A stretch of 64,000 nt of DNA from Chloroflexota bacterium (GTDB lineage: Bacteria > Chloroflexota > Anaerolineae > Anaerolineales > Villigracilaceae). This document shows positions 17,628 to 25,721 of this stretch, one piece after another. Position numbers and translations under genes: made by a program. The notes beneath the pieces are model-generated. The model was not told where the DNA came from. It saw only the letters and a program-made list of their open reading frames with translations, and ran no database searches. Numbering within the stretch: the stretch's first letter is position 1; each line of letters starts with the position of its first letter. The stretch is from positions 108,643-172,642 of the forward strand of contig JACPVF010000006.1 in NCBI GenBank assembly GCA_016191845.1, written 5' to 3'.

Positions 17628-17912
17628 TTACCCGTTCAGCCACATCATAACTACGAACACATCCGCTGCTAGCACAGCCGCCAGTCCCAGCGCGCTGAAG
17701 AGCTTCTGTCGCAGCACCCATTGCTTCTTGTTTTGCAGTCCTTTGAGGAAGAAATCCCTGAACGGATAGGGCGAATTCGGCCTGGACAGGCTCTGGTAGA
17801 GTTCCTCGTAATACTGGTCCGTTCGGAACCAGAGCTTGTATGAGTTCAGGAAGAACATCAGGCTGAACAGCAGGAAGACAAGCACGAAGCTGAAGGGGAC
17901 GGAAGTTGTCAT
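17628..17912 (-). CDS. Hypothetical two-helix membrane protein
   Basis: 94 residues, hydrophobic helix at 6-24 and another at about 72-91, with a polar, aromatic-rich middle (YYEELYQSLSRPNSPYPF). No recognised family. It precedes the pseudopilin-like gene by 13 bp on the same strand. No clear ribosome site upstream of ATG 17912. Confidence 0.6.
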   Translation of the reverse strand: MTTSVPFSFVLVFLLFSLMFFLNSYKLWFRTDQYYEELYQSLSRPNSPYPFRDFFLKGLQNKKQWVLRQKLFSALGLAAVLAADVFVVMMWLNG

Positions 17913-17941
17913 AAAGTTATCGGTTAGGGCTCAGGGTTTGA

Positions 17942-17984
17942 AGGTTGGCAGGTTGGAACGTTCAAACTTGCAACCTGCCAACCT
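17942..17984. terminator. Inverted repeat after the acyl-CoA dehydrogenase
   Basis: 14-bp perfect stem AGGTTGGCAGGTTG and complement with a 15-nt loop, 9 bp after the minus-strand stop at 17993. No T-run; may be a dispersed palindromic element as much as a terminator. Confidence 0.55.
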
Positions 17985-17992
17985 GGAACTTG

Positions 17993-19201
17993 CTAACTTT
18001 GCCACACACTTTCCTCGTACGCAGGCAACTCGCAGCGCAGCGGCTTGTCGGTCCGCTCGCCGAGAGCGTAGCCTGCCTGGATCAACGACTGGATCTCGGA
18101 GCTGCCTTCGTAGATGATGGCGCCCTTCGAGTTGCGCAGATAGCGCTCCACGTCGTACTCGTCGCTGAAGCCGTATGCGCCGTGGATCTGGATCGCTTCC
18201 GCCGCAGCGTTGAACGAGGCCTCGGTGGCGAACTTCTTGGCGTACGAGGTCTCACGCGTGGGGCGTTTGCCTTCGTTCTTCAGCCAGCCGACCTGCGAAT
18301 ACAGCAGGCGCGCGATCTCGTAATCTTGCGCCATTTTGGCGATCTTTTCCTGAATGAGCTGGTGCTCCGCGATGGGCTTGCCGAAGGTCTTGCGCGTCTT
18401 GGCATACTTCACGCTGGCTTCCAGGCAGGCGCGGATGATGCCCGTCGCACCCGAGGCCACGGTGTAACGTCCGTGGTCGAAGCCAGACATGGTGATCTTA
18501 AAGCCTTCGCCTTCCTCGCCGATGCGATTGGCAACAGGCACCTTCACATCCGTGAACGAGATCCAGCCTGTAGAGCCCGCGCGCACGCCCAGCTTGCCGT
18601 GCAGGTCACCCGTCTTCACGCCTTCGCTGTGCAGGTCCACGATGAACGCGGACAGCCCGTCTGAGGCCTTTCGCGCTGAGGGGTTCGTTTTAACGGTGAC
18701 CATCGCTAGGTCCGCTTTGGAGGCGAGCGAGATCCACATCTTCTCGCCGTTCAGGATGTAAAAATCCCCGTCGCGTTTGGCGGATGTCGTCATGGCGGCC
18801 ACATCCGACCCCATGCCTGATTCCGTGAAAGCGCCGCAGCCGATCTTTTCGCCCTTTGCGAGCGGGACAAGGAATTTTTGCTTCTGTTCTTCGGTTCCCC
18901 ACTGGAAGAGATTCAGCGAACATAACCCCGTATGCACCGACATGGCCACCCGCAGCGACGTATCCACCGCTTCGAGCTCCTCGCAGGCCAGGCCCAGGCT
19001 GATGTAGTCCATGCCCTGGCCGCCGTAACGGACGGGCAGGCAGATGCCGAGGATGCCCAGTTCGCCCATGCGTTTGAGCGCAAATGGGATCGGCTCCTGT
19101 TTGCGGTCATGCTCCTTGATGACGGGCGCGATTTCTTTTTGGGCGAAATCGCGCACCATCTTTTGAACCATTTGATGTTCAGGGGAAAGGGAGAAGTCCA
19201 T
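17993..19201 (-). CDS. Acyl-CoA dehydrogenase
   Basis: 402-residue FAD enzyme that introduces the alpha,beta double bond into acyl-CoA thioesters. Visible: AFTESGMGSD (124-133) contacting FAD and substrate, the WISLASKADL segment, the GRYTVASGATG region with the R-x-x-x-A-x-x-x-G pattern (about 245-254), and the active-site loop AIIYEGSSEIQ with catalytic Glu365. The order of motifs fits short-chain, glutaryl- or isovaleryl-type members; chain length is not predictable. Electrons go to EtfAB encoded just downstream. AGGAG precedes ATG 19201. A TetR-type palindrome overlaps its promoter, suggesting control by an acyl-CoA- or similar ligand-sensing repressor. Confidence 0.95.
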   Translation of the reverse strand: MDFSLSPEHQMVQKMVRDFAQKEIAPVIKEHDRKQEPIPFALKRMGELGILGICLPVRYGGQGMDYISLGLACEELEAVDTSLRVAMSVHTGLCSLNLFQWGTEEQKQKFLVPLAKGEKIGCGAFTESGMGSDVAAMTTSAKRDGDFYILNGEKMWISLASKADLAMVTVKTNPSARKASDGLSAFIVDLHSEGVKTGDLHGKLGVRAGSTGWISFTDVKVPVANRIGEEGEGFKITMSGFDHGRYTVASGATGIIRACLEASVKYAKTRKTFGKPIAEHQLIQEKIAKMAQDYEIARLLYSQVGWLKNEGKRPTRETSYAKKFATEASFNAAAEAIQIHGAYGFSDEYDVERYLRNSKGAIIYEGSSEIQSLIQAGYALGERTDKPLRCELPAYEESVWQS

Positions 19202-19226
19202 GCGCGGCTCCTGTCGGTTTTTTTGT

Positions 19227-19232
19227 ATTATA
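19227..19232 (-). promoter_or_regulatory. -10 box of the acyl-CoA dehydrogenase gene
   Basis: TATAAT on the minus strand, 25 bp before ATG 19201. The -35 position falls inside the palindrome 19248-19269. Confidence 0.6.
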
Positions 19233-19247
19233 TCCCAAAAAAATAAA

Positions 19248-19269
19248 ATCTACCGAACGGTCGGTAGAT
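19248..19269. promoter_or_regulatory. TetR-type operator candidate
   Basis: 22-bp dyad ATCTACCGA-ACGG-TCGGTAGAT, 20 of 22 positions symmetric, at the -35 of the acyl-CoA dehydrogenase gene. The ACCGnnCGGT core is typical of TetR-family regulators of fatty-acid and phenylacetate metabolism (for example PfmR-like sites). No TetR gene lies in the window. Confidence 0.7.
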
Positions 19270-19287
19270 AAAGTTGTCAATAAAAAT

Positions 19288-19315
19288 GCCCGACGCCGTA
19301 AGGTGCGCGCCGGGC
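19288..19315 (-). terminator. Terminator of the 39-residue gene
   Basis: Stem GCCCGACGC/GCGCCGGGC with one mismatch, followed on the minus strand by ATTTTTATT. Confidence 0.6.
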
Positions 19316-19337
19316 TAGGGAAGATCATGGGTATCAC

Positions 19338-19457
19338 TCATTTGGTCTCAATACCCATGTTGCTCAGTTCGTCTGCATTGTACTGGGATACAACCAGATT
19401 GGTTCCAGCCAACAGACCGATGAGCAGGAGTGCGATTAGGGCCACTACGATCATCAT
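19338..19457 (-). CDS. 39-residue single-span membrane peptide
   Basis: A short ORF with a perfect ribosome site (AAAGGAGG, 6 nt, ATG) and a terminator 23 bp after its stop. The product starts MMIVVALIALLLIGLLAG and continues with a short polar tail, TNLVVSQYNADELSNMGIETK. This is one hydrophobic helix and an acidic end, without cleavage-site features that would make it a simple signal peptide remnant. It sits between the acyl-CoA dehydrogenase promoter and tRNA-Leu on its own. The start could be either of the two tandem ATGs. No family is known to me; function unknown. Confidence 0.65.
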   Translation of the reverse strand: MMIVVALIALLLIGLLAGTNLVVSQYNADELSNMGIETK

Positions 19458-19671
19458 TGGGTCCTCCTTTCTTCTATGAACAGTTTAACGAGATTTAAGT
19501 AAAATGGTTGCTCCCCTATCAGTACTGTAATGTATTTAGCATACAGTTCTGAAAGGAATATAGCGAGGACGAGCACGGGGGCGTTTTGGTTCCCATGTTT
19601 CTCATTCTATTTCCCACATGTTTTCGGACCATGTCGAATGTGTGTGAAAATTGTCTCGATTTAATCCAAGG

Positions 19672-19699
19672 TTGACAAAAAAAGCATTTGAGATAAAAT
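19672..19699 (+). promoter_or_regulatory. Promoter of tRNA-Leu
   Basis: TTGACA (19672-19677), 16-bp spacer, TAAAAT (19694-19699), 14 bp before the first tRNA base. Confidence 0.75.
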
Positions 19700-19713
19700 A
19701 GGCAGGCACTCAA

Positions 19714-19797
<84 letters not shown>

Positions 19798-19802
19798 CAC
19801 TT

Positions 19803-19830
19803 GCCCGCTTCAAAGCGGGCAATTTTTTTT
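19803..19830 (+). terminator. Terminator of tRNA-Leu
   Basis: GCCCGCTT/AAGCGGGC followed by AATTTTTTTT. The next gene starts seven bases later. Confidence 0.9.
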
Positions 19831-19836
19831 GATACT

Positions 19837-20832
19837 ATGAAACGAATTTGGGAATTGATTAATCAAAAAAAGGTTTGGAATGGCCTGAAACTGGTGCTGA
19901 TCCTGGCGCTGCTGGCGGGCTTTTTTTACTTTGTCCCCCTCAACCAAATCCTGGACGTACTCAAAACGGTAAACCTGATTCCGTTGTTGTGGACCCTGCT
20001 TATCAGTATGGCGGCAATCTATATCACGTCCATAGAGTTATGGGTGCTGACCAAGAAACAGGGTATTGCGCATTCAGTTCACCAATTGTTCCTGCTTAAC
20101 CTCAGTATACGGTTTTATTCGTTTTTCTCGCCTGTCTCCAGCCTGGGGACGCTCATCCGTTGGCAGAAACTATCCAACGGCGGCAAGGGGACCGAGGGAT
20201 TAATGGCTATTGCTGCCAACCGTGTGCTCGATATCATCGTGGCTATCGCGGTCGGTCTGTTCTGGGGTATATCGGCTCTCAATCAGGACATGCTTAATCT
20301 GCCCGCTCTGTTGGGATATCTGGCTGTCTTTCTGGCCTTGTTGTGGATTGTGCTTGTAATCAGTGGTTCCATTGCAGCTTGGGCGGCACAGCGCGCGGAG
20401 GCCAGTCATCGCCCTTGGGTGGCCAGAGGGTTCCGCCTGATCTCAAAACTGTTTACTTCCCTGCAGATGTACCGTTCTTTTACTGTCTCAGAAGTTCTGA
20501 TCCTGACCAGCACCGCTATTTTAGGCGAACTGGTCGCTCTGTTGGCTTTTGTGTTGATCGCCATGTCGGTGCATATCTCCATCACGGTTGTGGATTTAGG
20601 CTGGATGCGCTCGTTGTTGTTCCTGGCTGCGCTGACACCCTTTACCTTGGCAGGTGGGTTTGGCTTGCGCGAGGTTAGTACGGTGGTCATCATGGCGGGG
20701 CTGGGTATCCCTGCAGACCAGGCCGCAGCCTTTTCCCTGCTGGTCTATGCCCGCAGTGTGATTGTCAGCCTTTTTGGCGGACTATTGGAGTTGGGTACCT
20801 TCCTGGTCGAGCGGTTCAGGCGTCCTGCCTGA
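19837..20832 (+). CDS. LPG-synthase-type (UPF0104) membrane protein
   Basis: 331-residue polytopic protein with about eight TM helices, of the lysylphosphatidylglycerol-synthase transmembrane/UPF0104 family without the C-terminal catalytic domain. Family marks seen: SIRFYSFFSPVSSLGTLIRW (about 86-105), AANRVLDIIVAI and the PFTLAGGFGLREVS segment (about 267-280). Stand-alone members are usually found beside glycosyltransferases and are proposed to move or present lipid-linked substrates. The start at ATG 19837 is right after the tRNA terminator; no ribosome site is visible there, so a promoter inside the tRNA region or read-through must supply it. The following genes (beta-propeller, GT4, pyruvyltransferase) fit an envelope-glycan context. 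Confidence 0.8.
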   Translation: MKRIWELINQKKVWNGLKLVLILALLAGFFYFVPLNQILDVLKTVNLIPLLWTLLISMAAIYITSIELWVLTKKQGIAHSVHQLFLLNLSIRFYSFFSPVSSLGTLIRWQKLSNGGKGTEGLMAIAANRVLDIIVAIAVGLFWGISALNQDMLNLPALLGYLAVFLALLWIVLVISGSIAAWAAQRAEASHRPWVARGFRLISKLFTSLQMYRSFTVSEVLILTSTAILGELVALLAFVLIAMSVHISITVVDLGWMRSLLFLAALTPFTLAGGFGLREVSTVVIMAGLGIPADQAAAFSLLVYARSVIVSLFGGLLELGTFLVERFRRPA

Positions 20833-20933
20833 GCTTTCGCTGTCTTTTTCGGGTATCATCGGGCATCAGTGGAGTTCCGCACTTCCTGTGGGACGTATCT
20901 CAGGATATCTTCATTGCAAAGGTCTACAGAAAA

Positions 20934-22136
20934 ATGACACGATTGCTCATTTCCACCAATCATCGCGAAGTGCTCAATAGCGCCATTTCAGGCTGGCTGT
21001 ATGTTGTGGACCTGGAGAATCGCACGGTCCTGAAGAGATCGGCAGGTGTGGAAGCACCCTACCGTGTGCACGATACCAATCCGCGTGGCGGCATGCGCGG
21101 TATCCGCGGTATGGGATTCCGGAACGGGGAGGTGGCCCTTTCCAACTATTCCTCGATCCTCTTCTTTGATTGTCATTGGAATCTGTTGCGGGCCTTCACC
21201 CATCCTTCGGTCTCATCCATTCATGAGATCTGCTACGCTGAGGACGGGATCTGGGTCACCTCGACCGCCAACGATGTGCTGGCTCGCTTCAAGCTGGACG
21301 GGGAATTGGACCCGCTAATCTACATGCGTACCCAGAAACCCCTGATGCGCCGCCTGGGTGGACCGCTGCGGCAGGTGGTGCGCCTGAAGGACCTGGTAGC
21401 AGGTAAAAAAGATTTCCGCCTGCGTACCTACTTTAACCTCGACGTGTATGACCGTACCCACCTCAACGGCATCTGCCAGATGCCAGACGGTCGGTTGCTT
21501 ATGTCCCTGGGACTGTTGGTGGGTGATTATTTTGGTTTTCTGATGAACATCAAAACCGTGATGCTGAAGCTCAAGGTATGGAATCTGTTCCTCGCCCTGA
21601 ACCGTGGCGTTCGCCGCCTGCTCCACCGCGATAAGAAGATGCTCAGTGATCTGGTCGTCCAGCCTGCCAAGGGAAAGTCGGCCATTGTCAGCCTCGGCGC
21701 GGAAGGGGATTGGCGCACGCACCTGATCCTGCCCACAGCTCAAAATCCCAGCCACTCCATCCGCTTCCTCTCGGATGGGACGGCAGCCTATCTTAATACG
21801 TCGCACGGCGAGGTGGTCCACTTTCGCCTCGATGGACAGGTGCTTTCCAACACCAAAGTCAGCGAACGCTTCCTGCGCGGCCTGCTCGAATTGCCCGATG
21901 GCCGTTTGGCCTTGGGCAGCAGCAACAACGTGCTGATCTTCGACCTGAAAATCTGCTCGATCGTAGACCGCATCGAGTTGTCCAGTGACCCGCTGAATTC
22001 TGTCTTCGATATCCAATTCCTGCCACCCGATTTCGACCTGCCGCCCGATTCCTTGGAGGAAAAAGTGGGCCGAATCGCAGGGTATGACGGCCATACGATC
22101 TTGTGGGAATCAGGCACAACGCCTGTCACCCCATGA
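20934..22136 (+). CDS. Beta-propeller-like hypothetical protein
   Basis: 400 residues without signal peptide or TM helix, built from repeating short beta motifs (SGWLYVVDLENRTVL, NGEVALSNYSSILFFD, DGIWVTSTANDVLARFKLDG, DGTAAYLNTSHGEVVHFRLD, DGRLALGSSNNVLIFDL), which suggest a six- or seven-bladed propeller. I do not recognise a named family. A His/Asp/Asn-rich line of residues (YDRTHLNGICQMPDG) may form a metal or ligand site, by loose analogy to SMP-30/NHL propellers. It precedes a glycosyltransferase by 80 bp on the same strand. AAAGGT lies before the start. Function unknown. Confidence 0.7.
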   Translation: MTRLLISTNHREVLNSAISGWLYVVDLENRTVLKRSAGVEAPYRVHDTNPRGGMRGIRGMGFRNGEVALSNYSSILFFDCHWNLLRAFTHPSVSSIHEICYAEDGIWVTSTANDVLARFKLDGELDPLIYMRTQKPLMRRLGGPLRQVVRLKDLVAGKKDFRLRTYFNLDVYDRTHLNGICQMPDGRLLMSLGLLVGDYFGFLMNIKTVMLKLKVWNLFLALNRGVRRLLHRDKKMLSDLVVQPAKGKSAIVSLGAEGDWRTHLILPTAQNPSHSIRFLSDGTAAYLNTSHGEVVHFRLDGQVLSNTKVSERFLRGLLELPDGRLALGSSNNVLIFDLKICSIVDRIELSSDPLNSVFDIQFLPPDFDLPPDSLEEKVGRIAGYDGHTILWESGTTPVTP

Positions 22137-22216
22137 CAGAACCCCTTTTCTGTATTTATCCATTAGAATCAAGCGGGTAATGATAGATTGCCCTGATCTT
22201 TGAGATCCAACGGCCT

Positions 22217-23362
22217 ATGCGAATCCTGACCCTGATTCACGAGTACCCACCCATCGGCGGCGGCGGCGGACGCGTTGCCCAAGACTTGGCGCGTGCGTTG
22301 GTCAAACGTGGGCATGAGGTCAGGGTGATTGCGCCTCATCACAGAAGTCTTGAAGTCGATGACCCAACGGACGGGGTAAAGGTCATCCGCATTTCCTCCT
22401 TCAGATCCAAACAATTTGCTGCTGACCTACTGGCCATGGGTGGATACCTCATCGTTGGCCTGCTGACGGGCTTATGGCAGATCCTCACCTGGAAGCCCCA
22501 GTTGATACACGTCCACTTTGCCGTGCCCGCCGGGGTACTGACTTGGATCCTGTCGAAGCTGACGGGCGTGCCCTACGTATTGACCGCACATCTGGGGGAT
22601 GTGCCCGGTGGCGTCCCCGAAAAGACCGATTCCTGGTTCCGTTGGGTGTACCCGTTCACGCCGCGCATCTGGCGCGACGCCGCGCAGGTGACCGCCATTA
22701 GCGAGCACACCCGCCGTCTGGCGTTGGCCCACTATCCCGTCGAGATCGAGGTCATCCCGAACGGGATCGAATTGAGCGCGGATTTCTCCGAGACGCTGAC
22801 CGCTGTTCATCATCCACCGCAGATCGTTTTCGCGGGACGATTCGTCCCGCAAAAGAATCCCATCCAATTGGTAAATATCCTGGCCCGCGTCGCCGACCTG
22901 CCCTGGCAGGCCGTGATGATCGGCGACGGCGTCTTGATGGATGAGACCCGCCGCGAGATCGAGCGGCTTGGTCTGCATGAACGGGTCACGTTGACAGGCT
23001 GGATCCTGCCCGAGCAGGTGCATGTCTACTTCGCGCAGAGTGACATCCTGCTCATGCCGTCGCTTTCGGAGGGCATCCCGATGGTCGGGCTGCAGGCCCT
23101 GCTTTCGGGGCACGCCATCGTAGCCAGTCGTGTGGGCGGGCTGATCGACCTGGTTGAGCAGGGCGGCAACGGTTTCCTGCACGAACCTGCAGACCTGGAT
23201 GGCTTCGTGTTCAGTCTGCGTTCCCTCCTTTCGGACGAGTCCGCTCTGCTGCGCGCCCGCAACGCCAGCCTGAAGATCGCTCATCGCTTTGACCTGGTCC
23301 GTATCGTGGATCGTTATGAAAGTATCTTTACAAAAGTTATCGGGGAATGCCAGAAACAATGA
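22217..23362 (+). CDS. GT4-family glycosyltransferase
   Basis: 381-residue retaining glycosyltransferase with a GT-B fold. N-terminal glycine-rich HEYPPIGGGGGRVAQDLA (9-26), LIHVHFAVPAG acceptor domain, then C-terminal donor domain with IPNGIE (about 178-183), VFAGRFVPQKNP (about 202-213), GWILPEQVHVYF and PSLSEGIPMVGLQALLSG (about 283-300). The usual E-x7-E has Gln in the second position (E-GIPMVGL-Q), a tolerated change in some GT4 enzymes. It probably adds a hexose to a lipid-linked or surface glycan. It overlaps the next gene by 16 bp (coupled). Confidence 0.92.
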   Translation: MRILTLIHEYPPIGGGGGRVAQDLARALVKRGHEVRVIAPHHRSLEVDDPTDGVKVIRISSFRSKQFAADLLAMGGYLIVGLLTGLWQILTWKPQLIHVHFAVPAGVLTWILSKLTGVPYVLTAHLGDVPGGVPEKTDSWFRWVYPFTPRIWRDAAQVTAISEHTRRLALAHYPVEIEVIPNGIELSADFSETLTAVHHPPQIVFAGRFVPQKNPIQLVNILARVADLPWQAVMIGDGVLMDETRREIERLGLHERVTLTGWILPEQVHVYFAQSDILLMPSLSEGIPMVGLQALLSGHAIVASRVGGLIDLVEQGGNGFLHEPADLDGFVFSLRSLLSDESALLRARNASLKIAHRFDLVRIVDRYESIFTKVIGECQKQ

Positions 23363-24543
23363 GTCCTAAAAAAATCATTTTGTGGGGTGGATGGTACGGC
23401 AGCAAGAATGTTGGAGACCAGGCCTTATTGCTTGCGATTACTGACTTGCTGGGAGACACGTACCCCGACGCCCAATTTACCGCCCTGACCGCCCGTCCCG
23501 CGCATGTGCGTTCGTATGCAGCCCGTGACTCGCGCCTCGACATCCGCGCGATCCACACGCGTCTGGAATTCCCGCGCGTGGTGCGTGCCTTTGCGGAATG
23601 CGACCTGTTCATCTTTGGGGGAGCGGTGCCGTTTTTCGAATATCCACCGCAGGTGCTGGCCATGGCAATCCTCACTACGTTGGCGTGGCTCTTCCGCGTG
23701 CCGTACTTTCTCTGGTCGGTTTCCAGCCAGCGCGTCACCTCGCGCTTTGCGAAGCGCGTCTTTGGCTGGGTGCTAGACGGCGCAAGCGGAGTGACCTATC
23801 GTGACGAGTTCACCCGCCGCCTCTTTCTAGACTGTGGCCTGTCCGACGAGCGGATGTCGCTCGGCGGGGACTCGGCCCTGCTGATGCATACCGCGCCCGC
23901 TGAATCCGCCTTGGACCTGTTGGTGCGCGCGGGTTGGCGGATGGGTGATCGTCCGCTGGTGGCGCTCACGCCACGTACCCTGCGTCCCGCCGACGGCGAG
24001 GCTGAGACCCACTACACACCCAAGACGAACCAGCAATATCAGCAGGAGATCGATGTGTATGCGGCCGTCCTTGACGATTTGTGGGAGCGCGGTTTCCAAC
24101 CCCTCTTTGTCCCGATGAACACTGTCGCACCTGATGACGACCGTGAGGCTTCGCGCTGCATCATGCAAAAAGCCCGCCACGGCGCGCAAGCCCTGATCGT
24201 GGATGAAGAGATTCCCCCGCGCCTGGCCGCAGCCGTGTACGCGCATTGCCGCGCCAGCCTGGTCTCGCGCGTGCATGGCAGCATTATGTCCTTCAAAGCC
24301 AATTGTCCCGTGGTGATGTACGCCTTCGACCAGAAGCACGTCGGCATCATGACCGAGATGGGCCTGGCTGAGTTCATCCTGCGGCCCGAGTCCGACGGCG
24401 CCGATTGCGCCTCCGAGATGCTGATGCGCCTCCTGTCCAACCCGCAATCTGTGCGCGCCGACCTGGCCCGGCGCTTCGAATCCGCCACGCAGAAAAGTTC
24501 GCATCCCCTGCGCCTTGCACTGGGTATTCTCTCGCAGCCGTAA
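23347..24543 (+). CDS. Polysaccharide pyruvyl transferase family protein
   Basis: 398 residues of the CsaB/WcaK type (PF04230), which puts ketal-pyruvate on glycan sugars. Family motifs: GGWYGSKNVGDQALL (about 14-28), FIFGGAVPFF (about 94-103), YRDEFTRRLF (about 141-150), and the C-terminal SRVHGSIMSFKANCPVVMYA (about 306-325) with the catalytic-site His of the S-R-x-H-G motif. In Firmicutes such pyruvylated polymers anchor S-layer proteins; here the acceptor is unknown. Start ATG 23347 lies within the glycosyltransferase gene, so translation is coupled. Confidence 0.88.
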   Translation: MPETMSPKKIILWGGWYGSKNVGDQALLLAITDLLGDTYPDAQFTALTARPAHVRSYAARDSRLDIRAIHTRLEFPRVVRAFAECDLFIFGGAVPFFEYPPQVLAMAILTTLAWLFRVPYFLWSVSSQRVTSRFAKRVFGWVLDGASGVTYRDEFTRRLFLDCGLSDERMSLGGDSALLMHTAPAESALDLLVRAGWRMGDRPLVALTPRTLRPADGEAETHYTPKTNQQYQQEIDVYAAVLDDLWERGFQPLFVPMNTVAPDDDREASRCIMQKARHGAQALIVDEEIPPRLAAAVYAHCRASLVSRVHGSIMSFKANCPVVMYAFDQKHVGIMTEMGLAEFILRPESDGADCASEMLMRLLSNPQSVRADLARRFESATQKSSHPLRLALGILSQP

Positions 24544-24551
24544 ATCCTCCC

Positions 24552-25721
24552 GTGAAACGTCCTCCACTACTCTTCATCCTCGTCACCATCTTTGTGGATA
24601 TCCTCGGCTACAGCATGATGATTCCGCTGTTGCCGTTCTTCGTGCAACGCCAAGGTGGCGGCGCGGCCATTGCGGGGACATTGGCTTCACTTTATGCATT
24701 CCTGCAACTCTTCAGCGGACCCATACTCGGCTCCCTCTCCGACCGTGTTGGGCGTAAGCCGATCCTGCTGGCCTGCCTCTTTGGCACGGCAGTCGCCTAT
24801 GCCATGTTTGGGCTGGCGAACGCGCTGGTCTTTCTCTTCCTGGCCGTAACCCTCGACGGTCTGACAGGCAACAACCTGACCACCGCTCACGCCTACATCG
24901 CCGATGTCACCCCGCCTGAGGAACGTTCACGTGGACTGAGCCTGGCCGGTGCGGCCTTTGGTCTGGGAGTCATGGCTGGTCCCGTGTTGAGCGGATTCCT
25001 GAGCGGCTATGGCCTGTCGATCCCCGCTTTCGTCGCGGCGGGGATTGCCTTCGTCAACACATTGTATGGCTTGTTCTTTTTACCCGAGTCGCTGCCCCCC
25101 GAAAATCGCACAACACACCCCGTCTCTTTCAACGCCTTTGCCCAACTCAAATCCCTGTTTGAACTGCCTGCCCTGCGTGTTTTGCTGATTGCCCTCTTTC
25201 TGCTCAACCTGGCCTTTGCAGGTTTGCAGACCAACTTCCCGCTCTTCAGCAACGCCCGCTTCGGCTGGACGCCTCAACAGAACGGTTTCTTTTTCGCCTT
25301 TGTGGGCGTGGTAGCGGTGATCGTGCAGGGCATCCTCTACGCCCGCTTACAGCCGATTCTTGGCGAGCGGCGGCTAGCGGCTTTCGGGCTGGCTTTTCTT
25401 TCAATAGGCATGGCGGGGATCGCCTTGACTCCCATCGCATGGACGCTCTATCCCTGGGTGGCGGTGGCGGCACTGGGCAGCGGCTCAAGCATCCCATCGC
25501 TCTCGGGGCTGATTTCGGCGCGGGTGGGCGAGTCGCGCCAGGGCCAGTTGATGGGCGGGATGCAGACTCTGCTCGGGCTGACGACCATCTTCGGGCCGAC
25601 GCTGGCAGGCCTCTCCTTCGAGCGGATCGGCGTCAGCGCCCCCTATTGGATCGGCAGCGGATTGGCGTTGCTTGCCCTGCTGGCCTTCACCCGTGCGGAC
25701 CCTCGGCCTGCCGCCGATTGA
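24552..25721 (+). CDS. MFS transporter (TetA-like)
   Basis: 389-residue major-facilitator protein, 12 predicted helices. Helix 1 VDILGYSMMIPLLPFF (D-x-x-G-x-x-x-x-x-P pattern of TetA-type drug antiporters) and motif A GSLSDRVGRKPILL (about 60-73) are clear, and motif C-like G-x8-G-P (GLGVMAGPVLSGF) follows. GTG 24552 is chosen because it starts the first helix exactly and lies eight bases after the previous stop; the longer upstream frame runs antiparallel to homology. Cargo could be a drug or a product of the neighbouring glycosylation genes. Its 3' end overlaps the convergent glycosyltransferase gene by 35 bp. Confidence 0.88.
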   Translation: MKRPPLLFILVTIFVDILGYSMMIPLLPFFVQRQGGGAAIAGTLASLYAFLQLFSGPILGSLSDRVGRKPILLACLFGTAVAYAMFGLANALVFLFLAVTLDGLTGNNLTTAHAYIADVTPPEERSRGLSLAGAAFGLGVMAGPVLSGFLSGYGLSIPAFVAAGIAFVNTLYGLFFLPESLPPENRTTHPVSFNAFAQLKSLFELPALRVLLIALFLLNLAFAGLQTNFPLFSNARFGWTPQQNGFFFAFVGVVAVIVQGILYARLQPILGERRLAAFGLAFLSIGMAGIALTPIAWTLYPWVAVAALGSGSSIPSLSGLISARVGESRQGQLMGGMQTLLGLTTIFGPTLAGLSFERIGVSAPYWIGSGLALLALLAFTRADPRPAAD

